A stretch of DNA of 64,000 bases from Ctena decussata (taxonomy: Eukaryota > Mollusca > Bivalvia > Lucinida > Lucinidae). Position numbers and translations under genes: made by a program. The first letter of the stretch is position 1. Each line of letters starts with the position of its first letter. A model generated the notes under the pieces. That model made no database searches, was not told the origin of the DNA, and saw nothing but the letters and a program-made list of their open reading frames with translations. Location: contig OZ022513.1 in the NCBI GenBank assembly GCA_963989385.1, positions 18,397,928 through 18,461,927 on the forward strand. Reading direction: 5' to 3'. This document shows positions 34,906-46,541 of this stretch, one piece after another.

Positions 34906-35132
34906 TCACTAGATTTTGCATTTTGACATTTTATTTATCAGTAAATTTCACTAGGTAAACAACTGAGTTCAGGATAAGCACTATTGTTTGCTGCATAATT
35001 TCGTACAATATATTTTATGCTGGCGGGCTTTGGCCTTGACCGAGGTTGTAAAATAAAACAACTGTGTAAATGAATTGAATATGCGTCACAGGATGTGACC
35101 TTTTTGTAATTTGCTTATCTTCGGAAAAATGT
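34906..35132. other. AT-rich spacer
   Basis: Nothing was recognised. Confidence 0.5.
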
Positions 35133-35490
35133 ATTTATCATATGACGTCACATCTGAGAGTCTAATAAAGCCATGCACTAAAAACGATAATCCACTAGTG
35201 GATTAAATATGCAAATTGTGTCTTAACGTTATGCGTTGACGTCCATAAAACGTCGCGTTTTCTAATAGCGAAATCGTGACGTTTTAGTGCAAATTTTGCT
35301 GATAAAATGCGATATTAGTGTCATATGATAAGTAGAATCTTGCATTCGTGCTCCTGTGTTATTGAATTTATTAAACTCGTTGGGGGAAAACGATAAGATG
35401 CTCGGCAAAGCCTCTCATCTTATCTTTTTCCCCAACTCGTTTAATAAATTCAATAATACATGAGCACTCATGTAAGATCCTCTATATTTT
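35133..35490 (+). mobile_element. D-family element, copy D4 (left arm of giant inverted pair)
   Basis: Starts TTATCATATGACGTCACATC; interior has AATCCACTAGTGGATT (a palindrome) and AAAACGTCGCGTTTTCTAAT. The 3' part is a hairpin GAATTTATTAAACTCGTTGG / CCAACTCGTTTAATAAATTC around GATAAGATGC. It ends GTAAGATCCTCTAT. GGAAAAATGTATTTA at 35123-35137 recurs at 35492-35506 just beyond the element, a possible target duplication of about 15 bp. Confidence 0.85.
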
Positions 35491-35564
35491 TGGAAAAATG
35501 TATTTACAAAACCACCACAAAAACAGGACAGTCCAAGTAGTACTGCCTTTTCCCTTTAACCATA

Positions 35565-35922
35565 TAAATAGAGGATCTAACATATGAGTGGTCATGTATT
35601 ATTGAATTTATTAAACGAGTTGGGGAAAGAGATAAGATGCGAGGCTCTGTCGAGCATCTTATCGTTTTCACCAACGAGTTTAATAAATTCAATAGTACAG
35701 GAGCACGAATGCAGGATTCTATTTATCATATGACACTAAAATCGCATTTTATTCGCAAATTTTGCACTAAAACGTCAAGATTTCGCCATTAGAAAACGCG
35801 ACGTTTTCATGGACGTCAACGTATAACCTTACGACGTGATTTGCATATTTAATCCACTAGTGGATTATCGTTTTAAATGCATGGCTTTATTACACTCTCA
35901 GATGAGACGTCAGATGATAAAG
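35565..35922 (-). mobile_element. D-family element, copy D5 (right arm of giant inverted pair)
   Basis: A near-complete reverse complement of D4, separated from it by about 75 bp. On the plus strand it starts ATAGAGGATCTAACATATGAG and ends AGATGAGACGTCAGATGATAAA. It has the same internal AATCCACTAGTGGATT. Confidence 0.85.
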
Positions 35923-36931
35923 AAACTTCTTCACTTTCATAGTGAGGGGTAGATAAAAAGATGAGTATTCAACAGCAAAAAAAAGTCCAACACTTTAACG
36001 AAGAAATAAAGTTTGTTTGAGGTTTGTCAGCTTCTTCACCTGCTGTGGAAATGATGAGAAGGAAAACAAGACCTCCTCGTGCTTTACTCCATAGAGAACA
36101 AAGTGTGTGCACATGTAGAGCCTAAGCACTAATAAATGTTTTGTCATATCATTAATTTTCAGTACTGAATTTTATTGCAACTATCTATGCAAACGATATA
36201 CAATTCATTTATCTCCAATTATACAAAAATAGTACAAAGTCTAAACTGGTTCAGCACTATTATAGTGTATGTAAGGATTCAAATGTAAAGTTGCCATCAA
36301 ACTATACGTCAGTAATACTGATATCTTGATTTCAAGTCTAACTTAGCTTCGTTACGCAAAGCATTGGTTTATCCGAAAGCACATGCACATTTTATACATC
36401 TTAAAAGATTCAATTCAGTATCTATAAAGTCTCTAACGATAAACTATTTTGGTCACTGCAGTAAAGTACATGAGTAGACAGTTGGACTCAATTTTTCACG
36501 CAAAGAGTATAATGTAATGTGTGTTCTTGGAAGCAACACTAAAAAAATCGTCCATTTAATTACGTGTAGTAATTAGTAATTCACATTTAGTTTACCAGTT
36601 AATGGATGTTACAAGATCTTTATACGAATATGTTTGGAAACAAACGAGCATTCACTGCAAGAAATGACTACAGAGCAAGAAGCGTGCCCTGTAAAAATTA
36701 CCTCAAACAGACTATAGTTACGTGTATTTTCCTTGTCATGCTTTAAAATCATATTATTAACAAGTGCAGCCGAAGTAAATCATTAACTATGAAGACATGT
36801 TCAAAAAACGGAAAAATGCTTGAAATTTAGAGGCTAACAGAGCTCTACGAATGGCGACGCATAGCATTGCACTTAACACAGAAGAGTAAACCCCTCCTCA
36901 GTTTTTTCTTCTTTCCTTATATGTTCAACCA
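35923..36931. other. AT-rich DNA, one repeat R fragment
   Basis: The R-like phrase lies at 36470-36500. Nothing else was recognised. Confidence 0.45.
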
Positions 36932-37153
36932 GGGGCTGTATTTATAAATCAACTTAAGTGGTTGCTATGTTGTTGCTAAGGCTGAATTTCTATGAAGGGA
37001 TTCACTATAACTAAGAAATTTGTTCTGGAGGAACAGTCTTTTCCAGACTGTTCCTCCAGAGCAAATTTCATAGTTGTAGGAAATCTCCTTCATAGAAATT
37101 TCGCCCTAGCAATAGCATAGCAACCACTTAAGTGGTTTTATAAATACGGCCCC
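36932..37153. mobile_element. A-family foldback, copy A5
   Basis: Starts GGGGCTGTATTTATAAATCA and ends GGTTTTATAAATACGGCCCC. The arms meet at AGTCTTTTCCAGACT. Confidence 0.9.
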
Positions 37154-37756
37154 AGAACAGGAGGGAGGGAGGGCAAGAATATTTGAATGGAATTCGGTGT
37201 CGCCATCTATCGCACAGAAACGCTGAGTACTTTACCCAGCAAATTCAAATAGCTAGATGTTGGGAAATAATTTCACGTTCAATAAAGAAGAGTTATTAGG
37301 GCAGAATGTCTCTTTAATGGGAATCATTACAAAGCAACTTCATCAATCTTGGACGATAAACAGTCTCTCTATTTCTACAGATAATTAAGCACAAGACGGT
37401 CCTAAAATGCGGTTAGAATCTTCTCTTGAAAGAAATAATCACTAATCAAATCGAGACATCTTAACTCCCATTCATTAAGCAAGATTTGAATGGAGCAACG
37501 TAATATTTATAATACTGTTACAGAGTTTGTGAGAGTTCATGTTTAACCATATTGTATATTGTTGGCAGTCTGTGCAGGTCAACAATGGACCGAGCAGAAC
37601 TAGACCACCGCCCAAATATACAATGTGGACGCTTTGATCTTATTCTGCTCTGTCCATATTTGGTACGGATGTGCGTTGACAAGTGCTTTATCTAAATCTT
37701 AATTATTGTGAAAATGAGCCTGATTGGGAGCATTGCCGGTATAAACGACCTAATAG
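37154..37756. other. Unrecognised AT-rich DNA
   Basis: No gene or repeat could be supported. Confidence 0.5.
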
Positions 37757-37950
37757 GGGAGAGTCGGATAACTTCGGACGGCAGGTAAATTCGGACTGTG
37801 ACGGTTTCTTTTATATGTCAGTTGTTTGGGACTAAAGAAAATTAACTGGCCAAAAAGTAAAAATTCTGAGCCGTCTATTCTGGATTTTCACTGTTTTCAA
37901 TGGTATGTCCGAATTTACCCCATGTCCGAAGTTATCCAACTCTACTCTAA
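37757..37950. mobile_element. C-family foldback, copy C4
   Basis: Starts AGTCGGATAACTTCGGACGG and ends TCCGAAGTTATCCAACTCTAC. It is uninterrupted at GCAATGGTATGTCCGAATTT and therefore serves as the empty-site reference for C3. A frame of 96 codons running out of it at 37826-38116 is not a gene. Confidence 0.8.
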
Positions 37951-38085
37951 ATTCTACTATGTTAATTTGGTCTTGATGAGCAGTGTTCGGTCGGGACTAT
38001 CGGGGTTCATATATTGGACTTGCAATTGCATTAACTTTATAAAATCTGTTATAACAGGTTCACCTGTAGAAATTGGATTTATTCG

Positions 38086-38664
38086 GTGTCAGAATTTTTT
38101 AAGACTAACGGGTTGACACAATACGCTAATATTTCAGAAACAGACCCATCAGTATCTTCTAAATTTATAAGTAATATTGAGACCACGTTATTTGAAAAAT
38201 TCTGTGTAAACTGGGTCAGTAGAATTAATAACGATAAAGGGCCCTCTGGTAGAGGCCGTAATAAGTTACGCATGTATAAATTAGTCAAAAGTAATTTTAT
38301 CGCAGAAAGATATTGTAAAATTATACTGCCACCCAGCCATAGAGCTGCTTTCAGCAAGTTTCGGTGTGGTGTTGCCCCAATAAGAATAGAAACTGGCCGC
38401 TATGAAGGCTTAGCCGAAGAACTGCGTTTATGTCCGTTTTGTAATATTTTAGAAAACGAATTACATGTTATTTTAAATTGTGTTGTATATGATGATCTCA
38501 GAGAAGTACTTTTTAGCAAAGCACTGGAGCACACACCATTTTTTTATTCAATGTCAGATGAAGATAAGTTCGTATTTTTATTTTCCAACCCTGCTTTAAT
38601 CCGTATCTGTGCCAAAACCTGTGCTGCGATATTGCAAAGAAGGCAATTTTTAATATGCAAATAA
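38086..38664 (+). pseudogene. Non-LTR retrotransposon ORF2, C-terminal part with zinc-finger-like motif
   Basis: An uninterrupted frame of 192 codons opening with GTG; the register extends upstream a little, so no true start exists. It carries no polymerase motifs. At about residues 116-136 the pattern CPFC-x6-E-x2-H-x6-C is the Cys2-His-Cys-type motif found near the C-terminus of many non-LTR ORF2 proteins, where it is thought to help bind nucleic acid. The preceding region with R-x2-KFRCGVAPIRIE-x2-RYEG also fits that position. The element is 5'-truncated, so the protein is not functional as a polymerase. The open frame suggests a fairly recent insertion or chance survival. Confidence 0.75.
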
Positions 38665-38769
38665 TATATTATTGTCATAGATTTGGTGTTTTATACTTAG
38701 TTCATTTTACTAATAATTTTCGTATTTAGTTGTACTTCTTTGCAAGTAATTGTTTGGAAACGTCACAGT

Positions 38770-38973
38770 TCAACTAGCAGGGAAGTAACCGCTATACATC
38801 CACTGCGCACACTCTAGGACCCCCGTTTGCTCTGGGCACAATGTTCCTCGAGATGCGGGTGTGGTACGCGGAGAAGTATTTGACGCTCTGGTACCAGTTC
38901 CTTGATGAGTCAGTACGTGATGGCTCACAGGATCGGTCTTCTGGTTCCTTGTGTGTGTGTGGTGGTGTACCAC
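38770..38973. other. GC-richer part of the retrotransposon 3' UTR
   Basis: A 67-codon minus-strand frame here is rich in H, T and P and lies in the 3' UTR of the element. I do not regard it as a gene. Confidence 0.5.
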
Positions 38974-39232
38974 AAATTACTTCGGTCCAATTGCTTCCCT
39001 GCTGAGTTGAGCAAGTGATAGAATGTATATATCTTTCAGTAATGGTTTCAATATTAATTTTATAATGATGATGCTTGTAAATAAGTACACAATGTACTGC
39101 TGTGATAGTCTCTTATAATTCTGTATTGAATGGCTTGGTGTATTTTTATTTTTTGTTATATGTATATATGTATGTGATGATGTACACCAGGATGAGACTC
39201 TAATAAACTAATAAACTAAAAAAAAAACCTAT

Positions 39233-41754
39233 ATTGGCAATCAATATCTCACTCTAGTTTAATATGCTACATAGACGATTAGAATTACAGACTTAGACAA
39301 TTTAGTGTTTGTTCCACTGAACAATTAGTTCGCAAGTAGGCCAATTAATTTGGATGAATTATGCAGACTCAGGAAAATTAATCTTTTGATTTTGTTAAAT
39401 TGTGCGCCTCGCAAGGTGAAATAATTGATTTTCTTGCATAATCATCAACAACCTTGTAATTGATCATATCTTAGCAAATAAGACCTACATTCTTGTTATT
39501 CTTTCAGTAGAACAGTTCAGACCTCATAAGAGTGTCTTTCACTTAGTACTGAGGTGAACTAATTGAATTTTGATCATTTTGTATGAATGGCGTAGCTACC
39601 TATACGGCAAATACGCAAGTGCGTATTGAAATTTTGTCAAAATTGACAAAATTTCAAAACGCACCTGCATATTTGCATGCTGATTTATAAAATAGACAAG
39701 ATTTCAATACCAATTGCCAAAGTGGCTGAAATACTAGTTTTACCTTCAAGAAGTAGAGAATAAAACATGGATGTTCGTATTATGAAATTGCCCATAGGGA
39801 ACTTAATGCTTCAATATGGCGGAAACTACCGATAGCGACTTACGGGTTTATCCGAGAGATTACCTGTTCAAATTATGTCGAGTGTTATATGCAATTACAT
39901 AGAAATATAATATAAAATGTGAAATCAAATACGTTTATGATATTACGACAATTTTTTATAAGTTATGATCATAAACTTCAGTCTTTGTCCGTTAATATGG
40001 TATAAAAATATACAAATTAACTTCATGTTTTGATACTTCCATCGGCTTTTGAAGTTTGAAGCTTCAGTCACATGAAATTATATAAGAATAATGTCGAAAC
40101 TGCCTAAGAAGCTATGTTCAGCCTAAAATTTGAAAATGATCGGATTTTCTATAAAACTTTTATAAGTTATCACCACCTAGAGATTTTTATAAGGTTTACA
40201 TTGATGTAATTCATTATAAAATAAGTATACTATAAGTTTCTTCCATCGATCTCTAAACATACAGAAAATCGCGTTTCGAAACAACCTCGCTCATAATAGT
40301 TTCAAATAGTTTAAGTCCAAATCCTCCTATATTGCTTAAAGGCTTACCACTTCATTTCTTGGTATTCGTGTTTTGTTTATGTATTTATATATGTGCTTTT
40401 ATGATCTAACTAAGAAAGGAAGAATATTCATATTGTCTTATTAAGAAAGAAAGAAGGAAAGAAAGAATAAACGAATGAACACAAGAAAGGAAAAAAAGAG
40501 AAAGAAGTCACGTAACTCCTACACGTGACCATCAAAAATGAACAGACAGTTAATCGACTACTTGTAGTTTTAAAAATCCCTTTATAAGCTAAAAAAAAAA
40601 ACTTTGCAAACCAATTACATATTTTTTGGTAATGTTCGATCAGTCTATTAATTATTATCATAATTGCTAATGTTTGTTCTAATATTTTTGATTGAAATTT
40701 ATTTGAGTGTGGTGGGGCGTTTTTATCAAAGAAACTGAAATATGGTTTGTGTATCCCAGGGTAGAATCTTAGAATCCATAGAATTATATTTTTGACTGGC
40801 AGATTTGCTCATTTATAATCAGGAGACACGAAGATATATACACTGTATTGCTCTCTTAAGATATCACTGCCGAAAAAAAATAATGTAAGAAACTAAATCA
40901 TAGTGAAGATTTTCTCGTAACCGTGGTAGTGTAAGGATTAATCGCTATGAGAAAAAATCGCTATGAAACATTTTTCTTGCAAGGCTATAAATTAACATAA
41001 TGCAAGCTTGTCACTTTTAATTTTATGACTGTTTTAGTGAAGCTAGCAAGGAATATTGAAAGATATTTTTGTGATTTTTTGTATTTTTGCTATAATATGA
41101 GTACTTACGATAATAAACCTGTGCATCTGCGGACACTTATCAGCCTCTGATATGTGCAAACTGATAAGACTGAACAATGTCTGACCAGTTTGCGCAAGCT
41201 GATCGGAATTTGTTGACAATATACAACTTACAATTTACACGAGGATTAATCGATTATCGATCATAAAATCCGATATTACCTCTAAACTGTTTTCGTAATT
41301 GTCAAACCGTTCAAGTTTGTTAAAGTCATCATGACTTGAACAAAAATAAATGCAAAAAATATAAAGCTGCAATAGTCAATCTATGGAATTAATTATGTTT
41401 GCAAACTGACTCAGACCAACTTATGCACTTGCCAAACACTGGTCTGAGTTTATGATCAGTTAATAATTTGTCAATTTTAGTTGAATTTGAGTTTGTACAT
41501 AACCTTACCCGTGTTTCTGCACAAACCAAACTGATCCGAATTTCTGTTCAAAATATTTTGAACATGTGTTATCAAATCAGGCTGTGACTGTGCGAAAACC
41601 ATTTAAAATTATCATGTGGAAATTAAATTGAGATAGAATTAAATGCAGTAAGAAATACGGAAAGAACAGTTGAAAGCTGCAAGGCACTCGTCAGCGTTCC
41701 GCCCATGGACAGGTCACTTTCTGTTCTGCTCAATGTTCAAAAGTTTCCTCATAT
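39233..41754. other. AT-rich DNA, no recognised gene
   Basis: Includes a GAAAGAAAGAAGGAAAGAAAG purine microsatellite near 40444-40470. Short frames have no recognisable domains. TATACGGCAAATACGCAAGTGCG and CAAAACGCACCTGCATATTTGC (39600-39675) form a weak palindrome around AATTTTGTCAAAATTGACAAAATT. Confidence 0.5.
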
Positions 41755-41977
41755 GAGCCGCAATACGATAAGACGAACAAATTTGAAGTGCGCCCAGCGA
41801 AGACGCAGATCAGCCTGGACAGCCACCCGGTCTGAGCAGAGTCTGAACTATGCGTTTAAAGGGTAGCTAAGACTCTAAGCTACCTCCATGCCGATAGCGA
41901 AGCCTCTGATCGGATCAGGCGGATGCCCAGGCTGATCTAAGACTTCGCTGGGCGTACGTGGACCTTTGTCGCGGCTC
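41755..41977. mobile_element. B-family foldback, copy B8 (diverged)
   Basis: Ends GAGCCGCAATACGATAAGAC and TTTGTCGCGGCTC. The right arm has lost the segment that should pair with AACAAATTTGAAG. Several internal family motifs remain (GCAGATCAGCCTGGACAG, GATGCCCAGGCTGATC). Confidence 0.85.
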
Positions 41978-42167
41978 ATTTAATTGTTTGCTAAAGACAT
42001 CAACTGAGTAGTCGCTGTCGGTTGGAAGGTGTGACAATACAGTTGGTCACACGTCTTGTCAAAACAATGCAATCTCAAAATTAACACCTGCTAACGGCAA
42101 TGAAGGTCAGAAATGGATATTTAATCCGAACGTCATTCTTGTGATTATTTTTGTATGAAACAGTTAT

Positions 42168-42404
42168 TTCAGTCGCGTCGCAACAAAATCAACGCAGTGC
42201 CATAGCGCCCTGCCAAGACTCAGATCAGCCTTGGCAGCCGCCCAGACTAATCAGAATCTTCGCTGTGCGCTTACAGGACAGGCAATGGTCTAAGCTACCT
42301 TTATGCGGACAGCGAAGGCCCAGATCAGATGGGCGAACGCACACGCTATTCTGAGTGTTCGCAGGGCGCACATGCCAATTTGTTTTTGTCGTGGTATGGC
42401 TCAT
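42168..42404. mobile_element. B-family foldback, copy B9 (diverged)
   Basis: Order of motifs as in family B (GACTCAGATCAGCCTTGGCAG, CCGCCCAGACTAATCAGAAT, GGACAGCGAAGGCC, GGGCGCACATGCCAA) but with eroded ends. It lies about 190 bp from B8. A 67-codon frame across it is repeat sequence. Confidence 0.8.
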
Positions 42405-43329
42405 TAGTTTATTTATTTTTGTTCGCAGAAAAACAGAGCAAATTAGACTAATCTTAAATTTCTATCTTTATTGTTTTAAATAGCGCAGCTTAGTTACATG
42501 CCGAAAGGCACAGTTTACATAAAACTTTTAAACAGTTTTGTCAAAACAGAAAATCAAGAGAAAACGTTATCGTTCCTGTTGAGTAGTGTTTTTCGCAGAA
42601 GCACCAGGCAGCCAGTCTATTTCGCGAGCAGAAAAAAAATGAGAAAAACTATGTGGGTGGATGGGTATCTGTATCAGGCTTAATCTTTCCATAAAGATGA
42701 GACCGTCAAAGGGATAGAAATATCATAATTTCATTATTATAAGTAATTTAATGTTTTTGTTGTGAGAAACTAAAACAAACCGCTGTCAAAACTGACCAAT
42801 AATCAGATTTATTTTCTCGCAAATTCTTACGAAATTTGACCTAAATATCAGAGAGGGAAGGGAAAAATGAGACTTATTAAAACGAGAAGGAGCAACCGAA
42901 GAAGTAAATTGATTTGATCTGAGAAAAAGAAAATGAAAATCCACATTGTTAAAAATTAAAAATGTTTCCATCCAGCGCATTCGTATTGTTAACACAGTGA
43001 TGACAAAACCGGCTTCAGAGAAGTTCAACACCTGTCCTGGGATATGGACATCGATATGACATTCCAAATATCGATTAATGCCTATCGTTCCCCGGGTCTA
43101 AGGGAAATAACTGCATTCACATTAATACTCTCTCCAGGTAACAGGTAACCGATTACACTACTCAGCCCGCATTGAAGACATAAGCTCCAGTTGCCCTAGT
43201 TACGCCCCTGTGAATGGTAAAGCTACTGAATACTAAAGCAGCTACATTTACTACTCTGTTGCTGAACCAGTCTAACAGCTGTTTAGCGGAGTAAAACACT
43301 GCTAAAATTCAAGGGCAGTAGCTGGGTAC
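42405..43329. other. AT-rich DNA, nothing recognised
   Basis: Frames at 42498-42683 (plus, 61 codons) and 42786-43067 (minus, 93 codons) have no recognisable domain. Confidence 0.5.
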
Positions 43330-43937
43330 CGTAACAAGCTTCAAATACCTTGAAGCAGTTGTCTCAGATGATGGCTCAAACAGGAGGTTTTCTCAAGGAT
43401 TGCACAAGCCACTTCAGCTCTTACCAAGCTGAAAGCAATTTGGAGAGACAACAATATATCTCTTGGATCAAATGTGAAACTTATGCGCTCCCTTGTCATT
43501 TCCATATTTCTGTATGCCTGTGAATCGTGGACCTTGACAGCAGAGTTGGAGAAAAGAACGCAGGCCTTTGACATGAGAAGCTACCGAAGGTTACTGAACA
43601 TTTCGTACAAGGATCATAAAACCAATGAGAAGGTTCGCAGAAAGATCCAAGCAGCTATTGGAGAATATGATGAACTCCTGACGCTGGTCAAGAAACGGAA
43701 ACTAAGGTGGTTTGGCAAAGACAATTCTACGAGGCACAATGAAAGGAAAAAGAAGAAGAGGTAGACAAAAGAAGTGGTGGGAAGACAATATTAAAGAGTG
43801 GACAGAGATGGACTTTGCCAGCTCAACTAGGGCAGCTGAAAACAGGACAAGGTGGAAAGGCATTGTTTTATTGTTTCGAAGTCATCTGTGGTGCCCCAAT
43901 GACCTACTAAGGTTATGGGATAGAATAGAATAGAAAA
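43330..43937 (+). pseudogene. Non-LTR retrotransposon ORF2 C-terminal fragment, frameshifted
   Basis: Read in order: VTSFKYLEAVVSDDGS, then after a frameshift near 43385 RIAQATSALTKLKAIWRD, SLGSNVKLMRSLVISIFLYA, CESWTLTAELEKR, YKDHKTNEKVRRKI and KLRWFG. Then comes a second break near 43710 with loss of a few codons, and KRRRGRQKKWWEDNIKEW, TRAAENRTRWKGIV. The element ends in GGGATAGAATAGAATAGAA. The order is the usual one of the post-catalytic region of non-LTR reverse transcriptases common in invertebrates. It has no catalytic YADD-type motif and two register changes, so it is a dead fragment. It shares family with 31087-31360. Confidence 0.88.
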
Positions 43938-44544
43938 AAATCAGATTTTGAGAGTTTGCATACCCCAAGCCATATCTCGTAGCTACGAACTGACTTGCAG
44001 CATATTCATTGACCTCGCTTGTCCATTATTATCATCTATTGTTAGAATTTTTTCTGTTTTTATTTTTTTTCAAAGGTAAAATTATTCCTTCAGACGTGCA
44101 ATATTAGGTGCAGCACATTGTGATTTTCAGTAAGCTGGGTATCACCTTTGATGACGTTACAGCATACCTTTATGACATCACCAATCATATGAATCTTGTT
44201 TTCAAAAATGACCATTTAGCACAGGGCTGCCGGCAGTGTCGTTTACACGTTTGCACTGTTTCCTGTTCCCACAAAATATTTCCTGTGTGAATAATCGTCA
44301 TAAAATGGTAGGGTTGATTCACCTGAACGTATTTTATTTCGATTATATGTAAACTTGTCATTTCCATTGATGTTCTTGAAACACGGCACCCCTGCATCCA
44401 AATTGTTAGAGTAGTCGTTAGCCATGTGGGATTAAAACATATTTGGAATATAACTTTTTAAGGCTAGGGGATTGTTAGTATATTTGTCGAATCTCCTAGA
44501 CAAATCTGACAATGGAAAAAAGACACCAGAATGAGGCAGATATG
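43938..44544. other. Unrecognised AT-rich DNA
   Basis: Overlapping 60-70 codon frames on both strands, none recognisable. Confidence 0.5.
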
Positions 44545-44740
44545 TACCGTATACGCGGTAATTTTCGCGGGTTCAAATTTTCGCGGTTGAGAGTCGAAAA
44601 TATAAACAAAAATTTTCGCTGTTAGCAACATGCGCGCAAAGCAAAACTGTTTCTTTTTCACTTGAGTCAGTTCATTCATTAACCTGCGGCAGGGCCGCCG
44701 CAGGTTAATGAAAGAACTGGCTCAAGTGAAAAATTTCGTT
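44545..44740. mobile_element. F-family foldback, copy F1 (5' half)
   Basis: Starts TACCGTATACGCGGTAATTTTC and contains GGGTTCAAATTTTCGCGGTT and the central palindrome AGTTCATTCATTAACCTGCGG / CCGCAGGTTAATGAAAGAACT. The 3' half present in F2 and F3 is missing. A minus-strand 71-codon frame overlaps it. Confidence 0.8.
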
Positions 44741-45056
44741 TGTTTTGGCCCCCTTTTGTCAGATTAAGTGTCTTTTGTGAACTAATTGTGCCATTTTGTC
44801 TTTTGTGTGTCCCATTTTATTGCATTGGGTTCGATGTGCTGTGTGGTGGCTTGATTTGTATGTTTAAACAGTTGACCGCTTGGCAAGGATAAAAGAACGT
44901 TTACTATCCGTAAGGTTTGCCATTTTATGCACAACTACATTAAAGGACCGCTTTCTCCGTAGTGTCCATTCAAAGCTCTACAAATAGTCCTTACGAATCA
45001 TGATAATGGAGTAGTAACCAAATGACGTATATTCTCAAATAAACTTTTAAACTGAA
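44741..45056. other. Unrecognised DNA
   Basis: No feature was recognised between F1 and the retrotransposon end. Confidence 0.45.
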
Positions 45057-45635
45057 TAAACTAGGCAACTGTCCCTTACACTTAAATATGCTTTCATTTG
45101 AAAAGCCTGTTTTTATACACAAAGCCAATCGAATGTATAAAATTTCTACAAACAGTGCTCCTATCTACTTGACAGAATTGCTACAGATGAGAGGTTGAAA
45201 TAGCATCATTCAAACCACGCATCTAAACCTCAGGTCGGTGTCTAACAAAAACATTGTTATACCTAAACCAAAGATTAACCTTTTTAAAGGCAGCTTTTTG
45301 TACTCCGATGCGATGGTTTGGAATAAAAACTTCAAATTCCTCGAAGCATTTACGAAAAAGTTTTTAAAAAGTATGAAATGTACCATGTTTCTTAAGACAA
45401 TCGTCTTAATTATTTGTATTTCATATACCTCCATCGCCATAATCACGCACATTCACATGATACAATTATGATATGTTTCCTGAAATTCATACTTATTGAT
45501 TTGTATTTTTTAATGCATTGCTTTGTATATGTACATATGCATGTAACTTTTTGAGGGCCTCAGGGAAGATTGGCTGCGGCCAACCGAGTTACCCTCGATA
45601 AATAAAGTCGTTACTTACTAACTTACATGTTAATA
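45057..45635 (+). pseudogene. Non-LTR retrotransposon 3' end (ORF2 C-terminus plus 3' UTR)
   Basis: The translation from 45057 reads FIHKANRMYKI, SAPIYLTELLQMR, a stop near 45196, then in the same register NLRSVSNKN, IPKPKINLFKGSFLYSDAMV and WNKNFKFLEAF. The order AP-x-YL, LRS, PKPK-x-N-x-FK-x-SF-x-YS, WN is characteristic of the very C-terminus of many animal non-LTR reverse transcriptases. The frame ends at 45471. The 3' UTR holds GTACATATGCATG, TTTTTGAGGGCCTCAGG, a small hairpin and CCTCGATAAATAAAG. At least one in-frame stop and no catalytic domain, so it is a 5'-truncated dead copy. Confidence 0.75.
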
Positions 45636-45896
45636 ATTTGGAATAGCAGTATCTTTTATTTTATATGCTGCGCTATGCCGCGTTATGTACGTAAAGTAAA
45701 TATAAATCAGCTGTTCAATTTACAAGACAAATAAACGCTTTTATAGACTGATGCTCTGAAAAGACTAGGCTTGTTTCACTAAACAATTAGTTCATAAGTA
45801 GGTCAGTTCAGTTTCTTTTAATTAGGTACTTCACCTGGTAAATTAATTGATTTTCTTGTGTAAGTTTTGGCAGGTCAATACATCTCGAAGACAAAT
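45636..45896. other. AT-rich spacer
   Basis: Nothing was recognised. Confidence 0.5.
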
Positions 45897-46132
45897 GAGC
45901 CGCGACACGAGAAAACCAACAATGTGGTTGTACGTCCAGCGAAGACTCAGATCGTCCTGGGCATCTACCCAGTTTGATCACACTCTTCATTAAGTGCTAA
46001 AAGGGTAGCTTAGGGTCTTATCTACCTCCATGCGGACAGCGAAGACTCTGATCAGACTGGGCGGATGCCCAGGCTGATCTGAGTCTGCGCTGGGCGCACA
46101 ACCACATTGTTGGTTTTGTCATGTCGCGGCTC
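45897..46132. mobile_element. B-family foldback, copy B10
   Basis: Full-length copy, GAGCCGCGACACGAGAAAAC at the left and TCATGTCGCGGCTC at the right, AAAT on both flanks. Confidence 0.92.
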
Positions 46133-46243
46133 AAATATTGAATGTGCACATACAAACATGTATGAAAACAATGAAAATAACTCCATGGAATGCCACAAGC
46201 AAAAATTAAAGTCCTTGTCTAGCACCAAGAAGAAGCTTACTGA

Positions 46244-46532
46244 AACGTGGAATCACAAAGCATAGGCACGTGGACGGACAACAGAGCGACCATCTACAAC
46301 ATTGCCTCATGGAGTAATCACAATTAATTAAGGAATAAATTTCATTTTTCTGATGTTTATCGAAGTATAAACTACATTGGGTCGCGTAAACGTGGAATCA
46401 CAAAGCATGGGCACGTAGACGGACAACAGAGCGACCATCTACAACATTCCCTCATGGTGTAATCACAATTAATTAAGGAATAAATTTCATTTTTCTGATG
46501 TTTATCGAAGTATAAACTACATTGGGTCGCGT
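46244..46532 (+). repeat. Tandem duplication of about 142 bp preceding the reverse-transcriptase fragment
   Basis: Two nearly identical units: 46244-46388 and 46389-46532. Each begins AACGTGGAATCACAAAGCAT, contains GGACAACAGAGCGACCATCT, CACAATTAATTAAGG and GATGTTTATCGAAGTATAAA, and ends CTACATTGGGTCGCG. They differ at only a few positions. The last 45 bp of the unit occurs again inverted at 48124-48168, beyond the retrotransposon. Confidence 0.88.
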
Positions 46533-46541
46533 TCAAAGTAA

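Larger units (their letters stand above)
37990..39232 (+). mobile_element. Non-LTR retrotransposon 3' part (ORF2 end plus 3' UTR)
   Basis: The C-terminal coding part (38086-38664) is followed by about 560 bp of AT-rich 3' UTR. It ends GAGACTCTAATAAACTAATAAACT plus a short poly-A at 39221-39228. The 5' boundary is uncertain and lies somewhere between C4 (ending 37950) and the start of the frame. No target duplication was established. Confidence 0.7.
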
